Shown here in pieces: positions 57,501 to 64,000 of a DNA stretch of 64,000 bases. The notes under the pieces were generated by a model. It had not been told where the DNA came from, ran no database searches, and was given only the letters and a program-made list of their open reading frames with translations. The stretch comes from Alentia gelatinosa (Eukaryota > Annelida > Polychaeta > Phyllodocida > Polynoidae). Position 1 is the stretch's first letter. Every line of letters starts with the position of its first letter. Made by a program: the position numbers and the translations under genes. The stretch is from NCBI GenBank assembly GCA_950022655.1, contig OX465583.1, positions 63,330,306 to 63,394,305 on the forward strand, written 5' to 3'.

Positions 57501-59737
57501 CTGCCACAATTGCTTCACTATATTATATGTATGTTTCTTAATTATACTAGAAGAGATCAGACACTATCGACCTTTAGAAGTTGATAAATATTGTAAAATC
57601 TGGAAATTAGATATTAATTGTTCCAAAACAAAGGTTACAGTTTTTGGTGAAAATATTAAGGACCAGGATAAGTACAACTTTACATACCGCGGAGTGAAAA
57701 TTGAAATTGTCAATAAGTTTAAATATTTAAGTGTGACACTCTCCCAGAATGGCTCCTTCAAGGAGTGCATTACAGACCTTGAGGCACAAGCCAGCAAAGC
57801 CATGTTCTCCCTGATTCCAAAGACTAGAAAATTAGGACTACCATTTGATACTGTTCTGGAACTTTTTGATTCAACTGTGCTGCCAAATCTAACATATGGG
57901 TGTGAGGTGTGGGGATATGACAAGCATATTGAAGTAGCTGAGAAACTTCACCGTAGATTTCTGAAATACATTATGAGAATCCGTAACAACACTAGTAACA
58001 CCATGGTATATGGAGAGTGTGGAAGGTACAGTATATCTGTAATGATCAAAAAGAAAATGATTGGGTATTGGGCTAGAATTGTGGGTGGGAAGAGTACTAA
58101 ATTATCTCGGAGAATGTATGAGTTTGCTACAACATGTGAAAACGTAGAGTTCAAGTGGCTCACTCATGTAAAACCAATTCTCAATGAGTGTGGGATGACC
58201 CATGTATGGCATGATCAGCAACAAATATTTTCAGAAAAAACAAATAGCAGAATTGAATGGTTAAAAAAATCAGTAGAATTATGTTTAAAAGACCAGTTCA
58301 CACAACAATGGCATAGTGATGTTGCTGAACATAGATCCTGCATTTTGTACAAGGAATTCAAAGATGATTTTAAACTTGAAAAATACTTAATAGAACTACC
58401 AGAAGCGAACAGAGTAGCTTTAACAAAGCTGCGTACAGGTAACAACAGACTGCCAAAAATAAGGGCAAGGTATATCAAGAAAGGTAAAGCTACAGAAAAA
58501 GAGCTACTGCTATGTCATATGTGTGAACTTGGTGTGATTGGTGACGAATACCACCTAATGTTTGAATGCCAAAATGTGAAAATAGTACAATACCGTCAGA
58601 AATTTTTAAGAGATCACAGTATGAACCCAAGTATGTATACACTTATAACATGGCTACAATCAACTGACTACAAATTATTGCATAGTGTAAGCCAATTCTT
58701 TAGGAGGACACTACCCCTACTTTAAGTAAAGATCTGAGTTGTATTTTCATGTATTTACATGTTACATTGTAGTTATATAATGCAGTGTAGTTATATATTG
58801 TATTTTCATGTAGGCCTATTTACATATTGCTGTATTTTCATGTAGGCCTATTTACATATTGCATTGTAGTTGACAAGGACAACTATAGCTTTATATTGAA
58901 CTCTTCTTCTACTGTCATTACTATGCTCCAAGCTGTTTGTAACACAGTCTGAGTCAATAAACACAATAGAAATCCAGATTATAAAAATTCTAGAAACCCT
59001 TCTGTGAGTGAATCGCAATAACATGAATCCTTGAAATTGACCCGCCCCCTACCCCCAAGGCAAATGGAAAAGCCCCCCCCCCCCCCCCCCGACGAAAACC
59101 CCAAAATGGACCCCCCCCCCCCTCCACCCCAGTTTATACCCTCATATCAACCGTCCCCTCAGATAGACCCCCCACCCTCCCCCCCCCCCCCACCCCCGCC
59201 GTAAATGAATAGTCCGACGAGTCCGACCCTATACACCAGTATTAGGGAACGTACTGTTTCGGTCGCCCACGACTTTAAATGAACGGTATGATTATATAGA
59301 CATTACATATCATGATATTCGTTCATGATGTCACGGATCTGTATACACATAATACAGTATATGAGCAACAATTACAATGTTTGAAAGTACATGATAAGGC
59401 TTCTGACAAATTCATGAGTGTAGGGGTCATATAGCTTGCAATCACTGATAGAACAAAACCGTCAATTTGATATCTAGATATATTATTTGTTAGAAACCGG
59501 TGAGGTAGACGATGTCCAGTTATTTTTTTCTTGCTTGACGTGGCAGCTGGGTGGTGACAGTTAAGTTGACACCAATTTACTGCGAAAATAAATCATATTT
59601 GGTATTTCAAATCATCATTAAACCTCTCTGGTAACCATTTTACGTCCCACACACTGCAATCATGGATACTCTTGTTGAATTTCCACATAAAAGTAAAGAA
59701 CAACATTTGTTTACGTACCCACTGTAATTTCCGCCAT
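33579..59737 (-). CDS. COG1: Conserved oligomeric Golgi complex subunit 1 (25 exons, 953 aa)
   Basis: Minus-strand exons: 59719-59737, 56434-56518, 55307-55351, 54582-54648, 53731-53837, 52958-53027, 51967-52149, 50670-50798, 49687-49831, 49153-49209, 48471-48533, 47481-47562, 46466-46676, 45330-45418, 44409-44567, 43827-43988, 42842-42934, 41907-42005, 40254-40361, 39297-39390, 38663-38817, 36809-37007, 35499-35630, 34507-34701, 33579-33692. All junctions are GT-AG and in phase, giving 954 codons with TGA; human COG1 has 980 residues. It is a lobe A subunit of the COG tether for retrograde vesicles in the Golgi. Diagnostic segments are the N-terminal ALFEKYTVDEIRDIE, then GERYRDLIEAADTI, IWSALDSRAYLRATQMYLL (from 132), LLLLEDSTPRQ, KVWEQL, GYVWVESPADMP, CEQINRVGGH and DPFDLDVFTP (828-837). 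The C-terminus ends in WFSNVSKK. No membrane segment is seen, as expected for a peripheral Golgi protein. Confidence 0.96.
33853..33985. mobile_element. Foldback MITE (GTACAGCATGGTCAGGACG family) downstream of COG1
   Basis: The arms ACCATGGTAGTACAAGCCACAAAACTCG and CTCGTTTTGTAGCTTGTACAGCATGGT flank a CATGGTTTGTACGGAACTCG palindrome. It lies upstream, on the plus strand, of the last COG1 exon's start (33692), that is, in the last COG1 intron. Confidence 0.8.
34854..35262. mobile_element. pogo/Tigger-like non-autonomous element with TA duplications
   Basis: The left end CAGTATAACCCCGCTTAAG and right end ACGGGGTTTTACTG are inverted copies, and both ends are flanked by TA (34852-34853 and 35263-35264). 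It is 409 bp long. The interior is unusually GC-rich around 34920-35110 (GGCCGGCCGG words) and has open frames on both strands with no recognisable protein. It lies in COG1 intron 23. Confidence 0.8.
36160..36325 (-). repeat. tRNA-derived SINE (COG1 intron 22)
   Basis: The minus strand starts with a tRNA-like head. GGTGGCTTCATGGTAGGGTG is the A-box region, and GGTCGGGGGTTCAAATCCTGG is a T-arm hairpin with the B-box GGTTCAAATCC. A non-tRNA body (ATACCATAGACTTCTAC, then ACCCACTGCTCATTCTGC, then AGAATAAGGAGTTGGGGG) follows. It has no 3' CCA or closed acceptor stem, so it is a SINE rather than a tRNA gene. Confidence 0.7.
37049..37390. mobile_element. Element related to the piggyBac-like MITE
   Basis: The left end ACCCTTTCACTACGCTG and right end CATGGCGTAGCTAAAGG are degraded inverted copies. 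TCAAGGCATCA and TCCAGGCATCA words (37331-37375) echo the palindromic array of 14581-14709. TTAA duplications are not clear. Confidence 0.55.
37590..37930. mobile_element. Two adjoining foldback fragments
   Basis: 37590-37720 carries TAATCTCATGAGGCAAGCCGAGTGAGATTACGC and GAGTGCGGTTCATATTTTATC, as in 10735-10860. 37734-37925 carries GGATAAAATCTAAACGTCACTCAATTTCATATGATTG and ATGCCACG...GTGACATATGAAGTTAAAA blocks, as in 39497-39780 and 45500-45760. Confidence 0.6.
38050..38652. repeat. 48-bp minisatellite, about 12 units
   Basis: The unit is 48 bp, built on GTAACACTGGTGGAGAACC, then CGGGTAGATTACTATCC, then GTACACACGATA. It repeats about 12 times with a few percent divergence. Because 48 is a multiple of three and the unit lacks stops in some frames, long open frames run through it on both strands. 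It lies in COG1 intron 21, with its edge only about 10 bases from the donor of the exon ending at 38663. Confidence 0.95.
39405..39900. mobile_element. hAT-like element with a nested foldback insertion
   Basis: 39405-39480 is the left part of the CAGGGATGTCAGT family, up to CTGCCTCAGATAGACT. Its interior resumes at 39785 with CTCCATGGAATGAGGCTGAGGGTATGTGGGG. Between them, 39497-39780 is a foldback unit. Its arms are CATCACGAAATTTCATATTATTG and CAATTATATGAAATTGAGTGATG, with a GATATCATGAAGTGGAGCTGAGTGATATC palindrome in the centre. The order of insertion is therefore clear: the hAT-like element came first. Confidence 0.75.
40515..40810. mobile_element. Foldback MITE (GGGTCAGAGCTTGATCCC family)
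   Basis: It has the same layout as 24530-24800. The arms are TTTAGGGTCAGAGCTTGATCCCATC with TTGAATCGCTACAT, mirrored around 40728-40795. It is in COG1 intron 18. Confidence 0.8.
43388..43640 (+). mobile_element. hAT-like element (CAGGGATGTCA family)
   Basis: It starts CAGGGATGTCATTTGC and ends near AAAACTGTCATTTCTTC. The interior blocks TGCCTCAGAGTGACTGAGAA, GGGTGTATGGGGAGG and CAAGGATTTCCTTGG match the family. It is in COG1 intron 16. Confidence 0.75.
44070..44370 (-). mobile_element. Foldback element (GGTTTTGTGGACAGG family), reversed
   Basis: The tail comes first (TATGGGGACTCAGAAAACCAC, then AGATACCATAACCGTGG). The core follows at 44265-44365, with CAGGCAGCTCTATAAACCAC and CGGCTGCCTGTTCACTAAACC. 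It ends about 35 bases from the donor of the COG1 exon ending at 44409. Confidence 0.7.
44668..44925. mobile_element. Inverted-repeat element (GGGGGCCATCCATAAAGTACG ends)
   Basis: The left end GGGGGCCATCCATAAAGTACG is mirrored by CGTACATACTTCATGGATGGCCCC at about 44893-44915. A second direct copy of the left end starts at 44768. A shorter full copy is at 62288-62431. Confidence 0.8.
45500..45760. mobile_element. Foldback repeat (GGATAAAATCTAAACATCACTC family)
   Basis: Shared blocks are ATATAAATCTCAATAGACTTAACATG, GACTGTATGCCACG and GGGATAAAATCTAAACATCACTC. The GATATCACTCAGGTC...TGATATCATTC hairpin also matches 37734-37925 and 39497-39780. Confidence 0.65.
46719..46990 (+). mobile_element. 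hAT-like element (CAGGGATGTCAGT family)
   Basis: It begins CAAGGATGTCAGTTGGGG, then A-rich, TTATTGGCCATGGAATGGCAC and GTGTGTGGGGAGGTT. It starts 42 bases from the acceptor of the COG1 exon at 46466-46676. Confidence 0.75.
47075..47335. mobile_element. Foldback MITE (GGGTCAGAGCTTGATCCC family)
   Basis: The arms GTTTAGGGTCAGAGCTTGATCCCATC and GGGATACAAGCTCTGACCCTCAAC enclose ATTGCTACGTAATTCAC/GAATTACTATGCGATTC. It is the same family as 24530-24800 and 40515-40810. Confidence 0.8.
48722..49125. mobile_element. Composite element: ACTCAAAAAA ends with internal pogo-like segment
   Basis: The left end GGTCACTCAAAAAAACC and right end TTTTTTGAGTGGCTTAAAAG are inverted copies. CTTGTTTCTCATCAC at the left is also mirrored at the right (GATGAGAAACAAGTTG). 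The centre (48856-48945) is a CAGTAAAACCC pogo-like segment. The same composite is at 59999-60440, and a solo end is at 34012-34070. Its right end is about 28 bases from the donor of the COG1 exon at 49153. Confidence 0.75.
49842..50105 (+). mobile_element. hAT-like element (CAGGGATGTCAGT family), 10 nt from a COG1 acceptor
   Basis: It starts CAGGGATGTCAGTCGG and ends near GAAAACTGCCATCTCTG. The interior has all family blocks (CTGCCTCAGTGAGACTGAG, TTATTGGCCATGGAATGGGAC, GTGTGAATGAGGCTCAATTT). Only 10 bases lie between it and the COG1 exon edge at 49831. Confidence 0.85.
50350..50640. repeat. Dispersed repeat (GAGAAAACGTGGTTACTGAGCC family)
   Basis: Shared blocks with 31425-31765 and 34745-34850 are AGAAAACGTRGTKACTGAGCC, GAGGTCTTTTGT, TATTATACAYSTATACCTAAAA, ACGTCTCAGTGAGC and CACCCCTAGCAGC.GGTAGTA. 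Confidence 0.7.
51528..51645. mobile_element. Foldback core (GGTTTTATGGACAGGCGG family)
   Basis: The core is TACACGCTAGCGCTCGTGTGTTA with CACTCGAGGTTGACTTCG and CCGCCTGTCCATAAAACCATC. It is a core-only copy of the element at 4711-4840. Confidence 0.7.
52180..52470. mobile_element. hAT-like MITE with 8-bp target duplication
   Basis: It begins CAGGGATGAAAGTCGGG and ends CAAACTTGCATCCCTG. The 8-mer TATTTACA occurs at both edges (52174-52181 and 52471-52478). It overlaps the first two bases of the left end, as if two bases were lost. An 8-bp duplication and CAGGGATG ends both point to hAT. Fragments of the family lie near 2788, 5628-5670 and 56752. Confidence 0.8.
52483..52750 (+). mobile_element. 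hAT-like element (CAGGGATGTCAGT family)
   Basis: It starts CAGGGATGTCAGTCGG, twelve bases after the end of the previous hAT-like element. Family blocks TCACCTCAGAGAGACTTAG, GGGCTGAGGGTATGTG and GTGTGAACGAGGCTCAATTT are present. The right end is degraded. Confidence 0.8.
54868..54998. mobile_element. Foldback MITE (CACTGGTTTCAGATAAAAGCGG family)
   Basis: TGGTTTCAGATAAAAGCGGCTG is mirrored by GACCGCTTGTATCTGAAACGA. The core has CATACGCTCGGATATT and AAACTCCTCGAAGCAT. It is the same family as 10066-10199, in COG1 intron 3. Confidence 0.8.
55028..55058. repeat. poly-C tract
   Basis: A run of about 30 cytosines, the longest C tract in the window, in COG1 intron 3. Confidence 0.95.
57440..58870 (+). 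mobile_element. 5'-truncated non-LTR retrotransposon (LINE) with intact reverse-transcriptase C-terminus
   Basis: An uninterrupted frame from 57472 to the TAA at 58725 covers 417 codons. The first 30 or so are noise. From about residue 33 it reads as the part of a LINE reverse transcriptase downstream of the catalytic YADD box: YCKIWKLDINCSKTKV, then FKYLSVTLSQNGSF, then the thumb-like LTYGCEVWG. A C-terminal zinc-knuckle-like C-x2-C-x9-H-x4-C follows (C348, C351, H361, C366). The endonuclease and most of the polymerase core are missing, which is normal 5' truncation. Remains of an ADDTV-like motif may lie at 57461-57485. After the stop, a 31-bp AT-rich unit is tandemly doubled (58799-58862). 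It sits in COG1 intron 1, antisense to the gene. The layout fits the CR1/L2/Jockey group; the exact clade is not certain. Confidence 0.85.
59041..59215. repeat. C-rich low-complexity cluster
   Basis: Four separate C runs of about 10-19 bases (59074-59090, 59111-59122, 59168-59190 and 59192-59200), joined by CCCCACCC-type sequence. It lies between the LINE fragment and COG1 exon 1. Confidence 0.9.
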
Positions 59738-59741
59738 TTTC
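59729..59741 (-). promoter_or_regulatory. COG1: TISU/YY1-like element at the COG1 start codon
   Basis: The COG1 ATG (59735-59737) lies in CGAAAATGGCGGAAA, close to the TISU/YY1 core ATGGCGG. This start was chosen because it puts exon 1 in frame with exon 2 (MAEITVG then VASHGMD). The overlapping ATG upstream at 59748 is in another frame. Confidence 0.5.
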
Positions 59742-59998
59742 GCTCATTTGATCAACGCGCCATCTGCCGTGTACTGAAGTAAACATTTCGCTGGTTGCCG
59801 GTTTGTTACTGCATTGCATTACAGTAGTTCCCCAGTTATTCACATGGTGGCGCGTCGGGGGGAACGGCCCCGCCCACAAATAAGAAAATTGGAATTGGAT
59901 ATCGCTTTACTTACTTACACCACGGACTTGGAAGACCGTTGATATTGGAGATATAGGTCCGTGCTTACACTACACGAAATTAGATCGCATTTTGACTG

Positions 59999-60440
59999 TT
60001 GCAAGGGTATTGTTATACTAAGGCCACTCAAAAAAAAACTTGTTTCTCATCACCAAGCAATGAAAAATATGACGAGGGCGCTTTTTTTTTTTTGCTTTTT
60101 TGCTTTTTTTCCCCCGCTATATTAAAGATGGGTTTTGAAGTGCCATAAAATGGGCTTCAGACATACAGTAAAACCCCGCATCAGCGGACACCCTCCGATC
60201 CGGGCCAAAGTTGCCGCTTACGCAGGGTATCTACTTACAAAGGGTTTCCAGATCTTTATTGGCTATAGATTTAATGCATCCTTGACATTAGGAGCTTTAA
60301 TTTGATACTAAATGCACGTACCTTTCATAATTTCTATCAAGGTTCACCTATTTAAAAACAAAAAAAAATCTTCTAAAATCGTTTTTCTGATGCGCGCGGT
60401 GATGAGAAACAAGTTTGGTTTTTTTGAGTGGCCTTAGCCA
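59999..60440. mobile_element. Composite element: AGGCCACTCAAAAAA ends with internal pogo-like segment
   Basis: The ends AAGGCCACTCAAAAAAAAAC and TTTTTTTGAGTGGCCTT are inverted copies. CTTGTTTCTCATCACCAAGC is mirrored near 60395. The CAGTAAAACCCCGCATCAGCG segment is internal at 60167-60250, in the same place as in the copy at 48722-49125. Confidence 0.8.
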
Positions 60441-60874
60441 AGGCCGAGGTTCTCGAGGCTTCTCACTGGTTTTTTTTTAAAGCATATTTTTGTTAAATAA
60501 CTTTAGATTTCAGGAATGCTCTTCCGAGCCGAATTTTTGTCTTTTTGGGTATCCTCTATCATCAATACCACCAGAGAGGTAAATTTATGCAAAGCTGAAC
60601 CCACCGTGCTGCTGTCATCGGTTGCATTTTTGTTGACATCTACTATGATCTAGATTATATATCTTGTTTACAACAGAAATTATTAAACTTTGCAGTATTC
60701 TCCTCTTTTATAAGCAGCGTTTATTAGAGAATTTATCATATCGAGATATCCTCAAATATTCTATATCTTATCAGTATCAGAGTTAATATAATCCAGCATA
60801 TTGAGGACAATATTTTATATCACTGATACACGTACAGTGGTTCTAGTGATTCTCGATGAAACATGGCACTCACC

Positions 60875-61018
60875 ATGCAGGTATATAAGCGGTTATATGC
60901 TCCAAGGAGTTAACATGAAGTAAAATCCGAGCGCCTGCGAGGATAGTGATTGCAAGATAAGCTCCGAGGAGTTAACTCCGACGAGCATACAAGCACTTTC
61001 ATCTGAAACCAGTCTATA
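60875..61018. mobile_element. Foldback MITE (GGTTTCAGAT/ATCTGAAACCAGT family)
   Basis: The right end is TTTCATCTGAAACCAGTC. The arms TATGCTCCAAGGAGTTAACATG and ATAAGCTCCGAGGAGTTAAC surround ATCCGAGCGCCTGCGAGGATAG. It is the same family as 10066-10199, with a degraded left end. Confidence 0.7.
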
Positions 61019-62287
61019 TTTCATTTATCATTCACCTTTTCCTGACAAGTGGTGTACTGATATTAGGCTAGTTTATTTAGGTGCGCACTATTATTTCATA
61101 TGCACTATTTTTCCGTATGCGCCGGCTTTTGCAACCCGGAGCATACAACATATCTTTACGCTTCGGGTATGTCCATACACACTCTCTATGTCATTTCTAT
61201 GAACACATTGTATTATAATAGGTGGATAATAGAAATAAAGATTTTGTCTTTAAAGGCCTACCACCCGGTACGGTATGCCTTTATTGAGCGTGGGATATAT
61301 ATATGGACCAAACAAGGGCAGTTGAAGAAATGACAGATTAGCTGGGTGCCAAGTAGGTTACAGAAAATGACATATAGACTGAATTAAACTCATACCTATT
61401 TATTTCTAATTCCTCATAATTCCACGCACATTCATCAATGGTTGAACATACCATTTGCTCCTAGTCTCTTTAGGGGGTATACCGTGCATCGACTTCAATT
61501 CCCCAGCTTACTATCGTCCATCAGGTATTCAGAGTCAATTGTATGGAAATCATGTTTCAATAGAGGGAAGAAGTAGAATTCCATTAAGCATAACAGTTCG
61601 GACAAACAAAGGATATGAAATACTTTGAGATAACAATCGACTCATAGAGCAAGGTCGGAACTTCTAGCGAATCATTATCAAGCATGCTTCCTGTACACAG
61701 TATGGGGTGCCAACTGTATTCAATATGATGTTGTGGAAGCGGTAGAGAAAATGTAAAATAAATATCAATGTCTTCTTTTCTGCTGATAACCTTTCATTCT
61801 ATCATTTGATTTCTAACAGGAAACAACTGTATCCTTGTTTCCCGACAATATTTAGCCCTTCGGCTCATAACGAGGAACACTGATACAATATGTGGTTTAA
61901 ATCTAGCTATTCTAACCTTTCAATTGGTTAGCAGATAGATCTAATGAATATGCATATTGTTCAATATAAAATCTACGTGTATTCCACCTAATTAACTGTT
62001 ATGGAGACCACAGTTCTGGGACGATGGGTGTAGTGATATAGAATGATAGCAACTGAACAGTGGAAGACCCTGGAGGGATCGATATAACTTTCTATAGGGC
62101 ACAGAGTGATTGCTAGTTCCACTATCATCCCCCAGGAACTTGTAAGATAGCCCCATTGTAGTCAGGGACAACCACTATTTTCTATTGTCATAATCCATAG
62201 TAATCATGAGATGAGCCTGAAACCCTTTCATGGTAAACCCCAAAAATAAAATTTTGATAAAATCCATTAATAACCGGACTTGCTACC

Positions 62288-62431
62288 TGGGGGCCATCCA
62301 TAAAGTATGTACGCAGAATTTCTGAAATTTTTTACCCCACCCCCACCCCCTCTCCCAATACGCATACGCAAATTTTCCAAAATTGTAGACCCACCCCTCG
62401 GTGCGTACATACTTTATGGATGGCCCCCTGG
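62288..62431. mobile_element. Inverted-repeat MITE (GGGGGCCATCCATAAAGTATG ends)
   Basis: GGGGGCCATCCATAAAGTATG is mirrored by GTACATACTTTATGGATGGCCCCC. The element is 144 bp with a C-rich centre. It is the same family as 44668-44925. Confidence 0.9.
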
Positions 62432-62599
62432 TGATTTGTTTAGTGTCGGGGGGGGGGGGGGGTCAAGATGGCCACTGCTATAACACATTAGCTATTTACC
62501 CTATAAGCTACACTTCACTTCATTGGAGGGTCTAAGGTTATTGGTACATGTCCGCTTCCTCTATGGGGTACACAGCTATTGTGTTATAAAAGCGTCCAT

Positions 62600-62619
62600 C
62601 CCCCCCCCCCCCCCCCCCC
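62600..62619. repeat. poly-C tract
   Basis: A run of about 20 cytosines. A matching G run of 14 lies at 62449-62462. Confidence 0.9.
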
Positions 62620-63249
62620 CGGACGCTAAACAAAACACCAGGGGAGCGGGTCCAGTTCTCACTGGATGTTTTTAAATTTTGGGCTTGGCATAAAAGGGAC
62701 TTAGCCTGTCTCAATTGTCTATAGATTATATCAGCAAATAGCAGTTGTCCCCCGACTACAGCAGTACATCCTACAATTCCCTGGTCGATGGTGGCACAAC
62801 TAGCACAGATGCACACATGAATGTATCATTTCATTATATGACACTACCCTTCCCGTCGCGCATAGATCTCTTAGATTCGCTGTGCACACGGTCTATGTGT
62901 TTATTTTCTAGGATGTAAACATATAACGTTTTGCCCACAAGCGGCGCCCCATTAGTCAGCCTCACCTGGGTCAGAGAACTTGGACACCTGTTGGTGCCAC
63001 GTCCCGAAAGATAAGGTTTCACAAGGTTCCCGTTCAACACAACACAGTCACAAAGACGTCTCAGGTAAGTGCACACATAGTCCATACCTATTACTCTAGT
63101 CTATTCGTATATTATAAAAATAAATAGCGTTCCGTTCGGCAAAATACGGAACGCTGTTCTGTATGCGTCAACTATAAATATTAGTGGTTAGGCCAAATTA
63201 AGTTAATCATTTTATTAATTTCGGGTATATAGTAAATATAAATGACCCA

Positions 63250-63390
63250 CCATGCTTGTACAAGCCACAAAACTCAATAATGATTTACGGTTCGTACGGA
63301 ACTCGGCATAAATGCCTCGGTCCATATGACCCTAAATTATATCATCTCGTTTTGTAGCTTGTACAGCATGGTCAGGTCGTTCTATATAAT
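63250..63390. mobile_element. Foldback MITE (CATGCTTGTACAAGCC family)
   Basis: CACCATGCTTGTACAAGCCACAAAACTC is mirrored by CTCGTTTTGTAGCTTGTACAGCATGG. The inner palindrome is TACGGTTCGTACGGAACTCGG with GCATAAATGCC in the centre. It is the same family as 23785-23930. Confidence 0.85.
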
Positions 63391-63891
63391 TACTGAACAT
63401 CTCTTCTCAGAATTAACCAGGCTGGACAAAAGACATCTTATTACATACCTATGGCTATATCAACTGTGTATACTGCCTGCTCCTACCCATGGCGTATTTC
63501 TACCTGTACGTTACACTGTGACATACGGGGTATGTGATCACGTAACTATATACAATTTCGCTATTTTTAGGTATATAATAATAAAAAAAACAGGCTGACT
63601 TATTATTCTCTCTTGACACCCATGTAAGGGACACATATTCTAAAATATGTCTCGTCCTATTAGAAAAATGCATGTACTGCTAAAGACTTTCATTCATTGA
63701 TGATGATTGGTGTCCTCTCTTTCATAATGATATAAGTGTTTGTTAGAGCTTTAGAAAAGAGGCATTATACGTCAAAATGTCCACCACTACCATGTGCACC
63801 AATGTGAAATAAATTTGATAGACAATAATACAAATCTAATTGCATTTGCTTGTGGATTTTAATCATTTCAAGTATCGCTCCCTTCTTTTAG

Positions 63892-64000
63892 GTTCATAGT
63901 TATAATGATGGAGGGATCCGGTTTACTATTGGCAGTTCTGTTCAGTCTGTCAGTGGGTTTATCTCTACAACATGGCTTTGAGATAGACCCCGAAAAGGAC
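63892..64000 (+). CDS. First coding exon of a secreted or membrane protein (partial, runs off the window)
   Basis: A pyrimidine-rich acceptor (CCTTCTTTTAG) ends at 63891. Two adjacent ATGs follow at 63905 and 63908, and the frame stays open to the window end (32 codons). The start MMEGSGLLLAVLFSLSVGLS is a typical signal peptide, with a likely cleavage after about residue 19-21, followed by QHGFEIDPEKD. The family cannot be told from so little. The exon begins 13 bases before the ATG, so a 5' UTR exon upstream is implied. The consensus donor at 63065 is a candidate for it. Confidence 0.65.

Larger units (their letters stand above)
59738..63891. other. Intergenic region upstream of COG1
   Basis: No coding exon could be supported. 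It holds the COG1 promoter (GC-rich, 59740-59880), a composite ACTCAAAAAA element (59999-60440) and a foldback MITE (60875-61018). It also holds a dispersed repeat (61260-61480), an inverted-repeat element (62288-62431), G and C runs (62449-62462, 62600-62619) and a foldback MITE (63250-63390). 61480-62280 shows nothing I recognise. A consensus donor, CAG then GTAAGT, at 63062-63070 could end a noncoding first exon of the gene that starts at 63905. Confidence 0.55.

Noticed and set aside
59640..59879. Longer COG1 N-terminus starting at an upstream ATG (VDQMSENGGN frame)
   Set aside because: That frame does not join exon 2 in phase. The ATG at 59735-59737 does, and gives the family-like MDTNALFEKY.

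Overview
This window looks like nuclear DNA of an invertebrate animal. The genes have many exons with GT-AG introns, the exons are GC-richer than the AT-rich introns, and the introns are packed with short inverted-repeat transposons, tRNA-derived SINEs, one LINE fragment and simple repeats. All proteins I could rebuild belong to animal families. The species cannot be fixed from the window; a marine lophotrochozoan or invertebrate deuterostome would fit.

Four complete genes could be rebuilt exon by exon with consistent splice phases, plus the start of a fifth. (1) 3039-6860, minus: a four-exon gene for a 77-residue single-pass membrane protein, probably an NDUFA3-like subunit of mitochondrial complex I. 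(2) 7089-9674, plus: GFER/ALR, the FAD sulfhydryl oxidase of the mitochondrial intermembrane space, 3 exons, 162 aa. Genes 1 and 2 are head to head across 228 bp that holds a GABP/NRF-2-type site and an E-box. (3) 11388-26605, minus: a GH20 beta-hexosaminidase, 14 exons, 628 aa, with an N-terminal signal anchor. It converges on GFER. (4) 33579-59737, minus: COG1, subunit 1 of the conserved oligomeric Golgi complex, 25 exons, 953 aa. (5) 63892-64000, plus: the first coding exon of a gene for a secreted or membrane protein that runs off the window.

Layout: 1-3038 holds an inverted-repeat composite element and no gene. 9675-11387 holds a foldback element and little else. 26606-33578 and 59738-63891 are repeat-rich intergenic DNA. 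Most remaining sequence is intronic. At least ten repeat families recur. They include hAT-like elements with CAGGGATG ends, a pogo/Tigger-like element with TA duplications, a piggyBac-like element with TTAA duplications, and several foldback families.

Functionally, genes 1 and 2 both point to mitochondria. Genes 3 and 4 both point to the secretory pathway (glycan trimming and Golgi vesicle tethering). That pairing may be chance. The most interesting observations are the hidden 77-aa gene and its shared promoter, the membrane-anchored hexosaminidase, and the repeated placement of small transposons within 10-30 bases of splice sites. In two COG1 introns the transposon end itself supplies the only good branch-point candidate.
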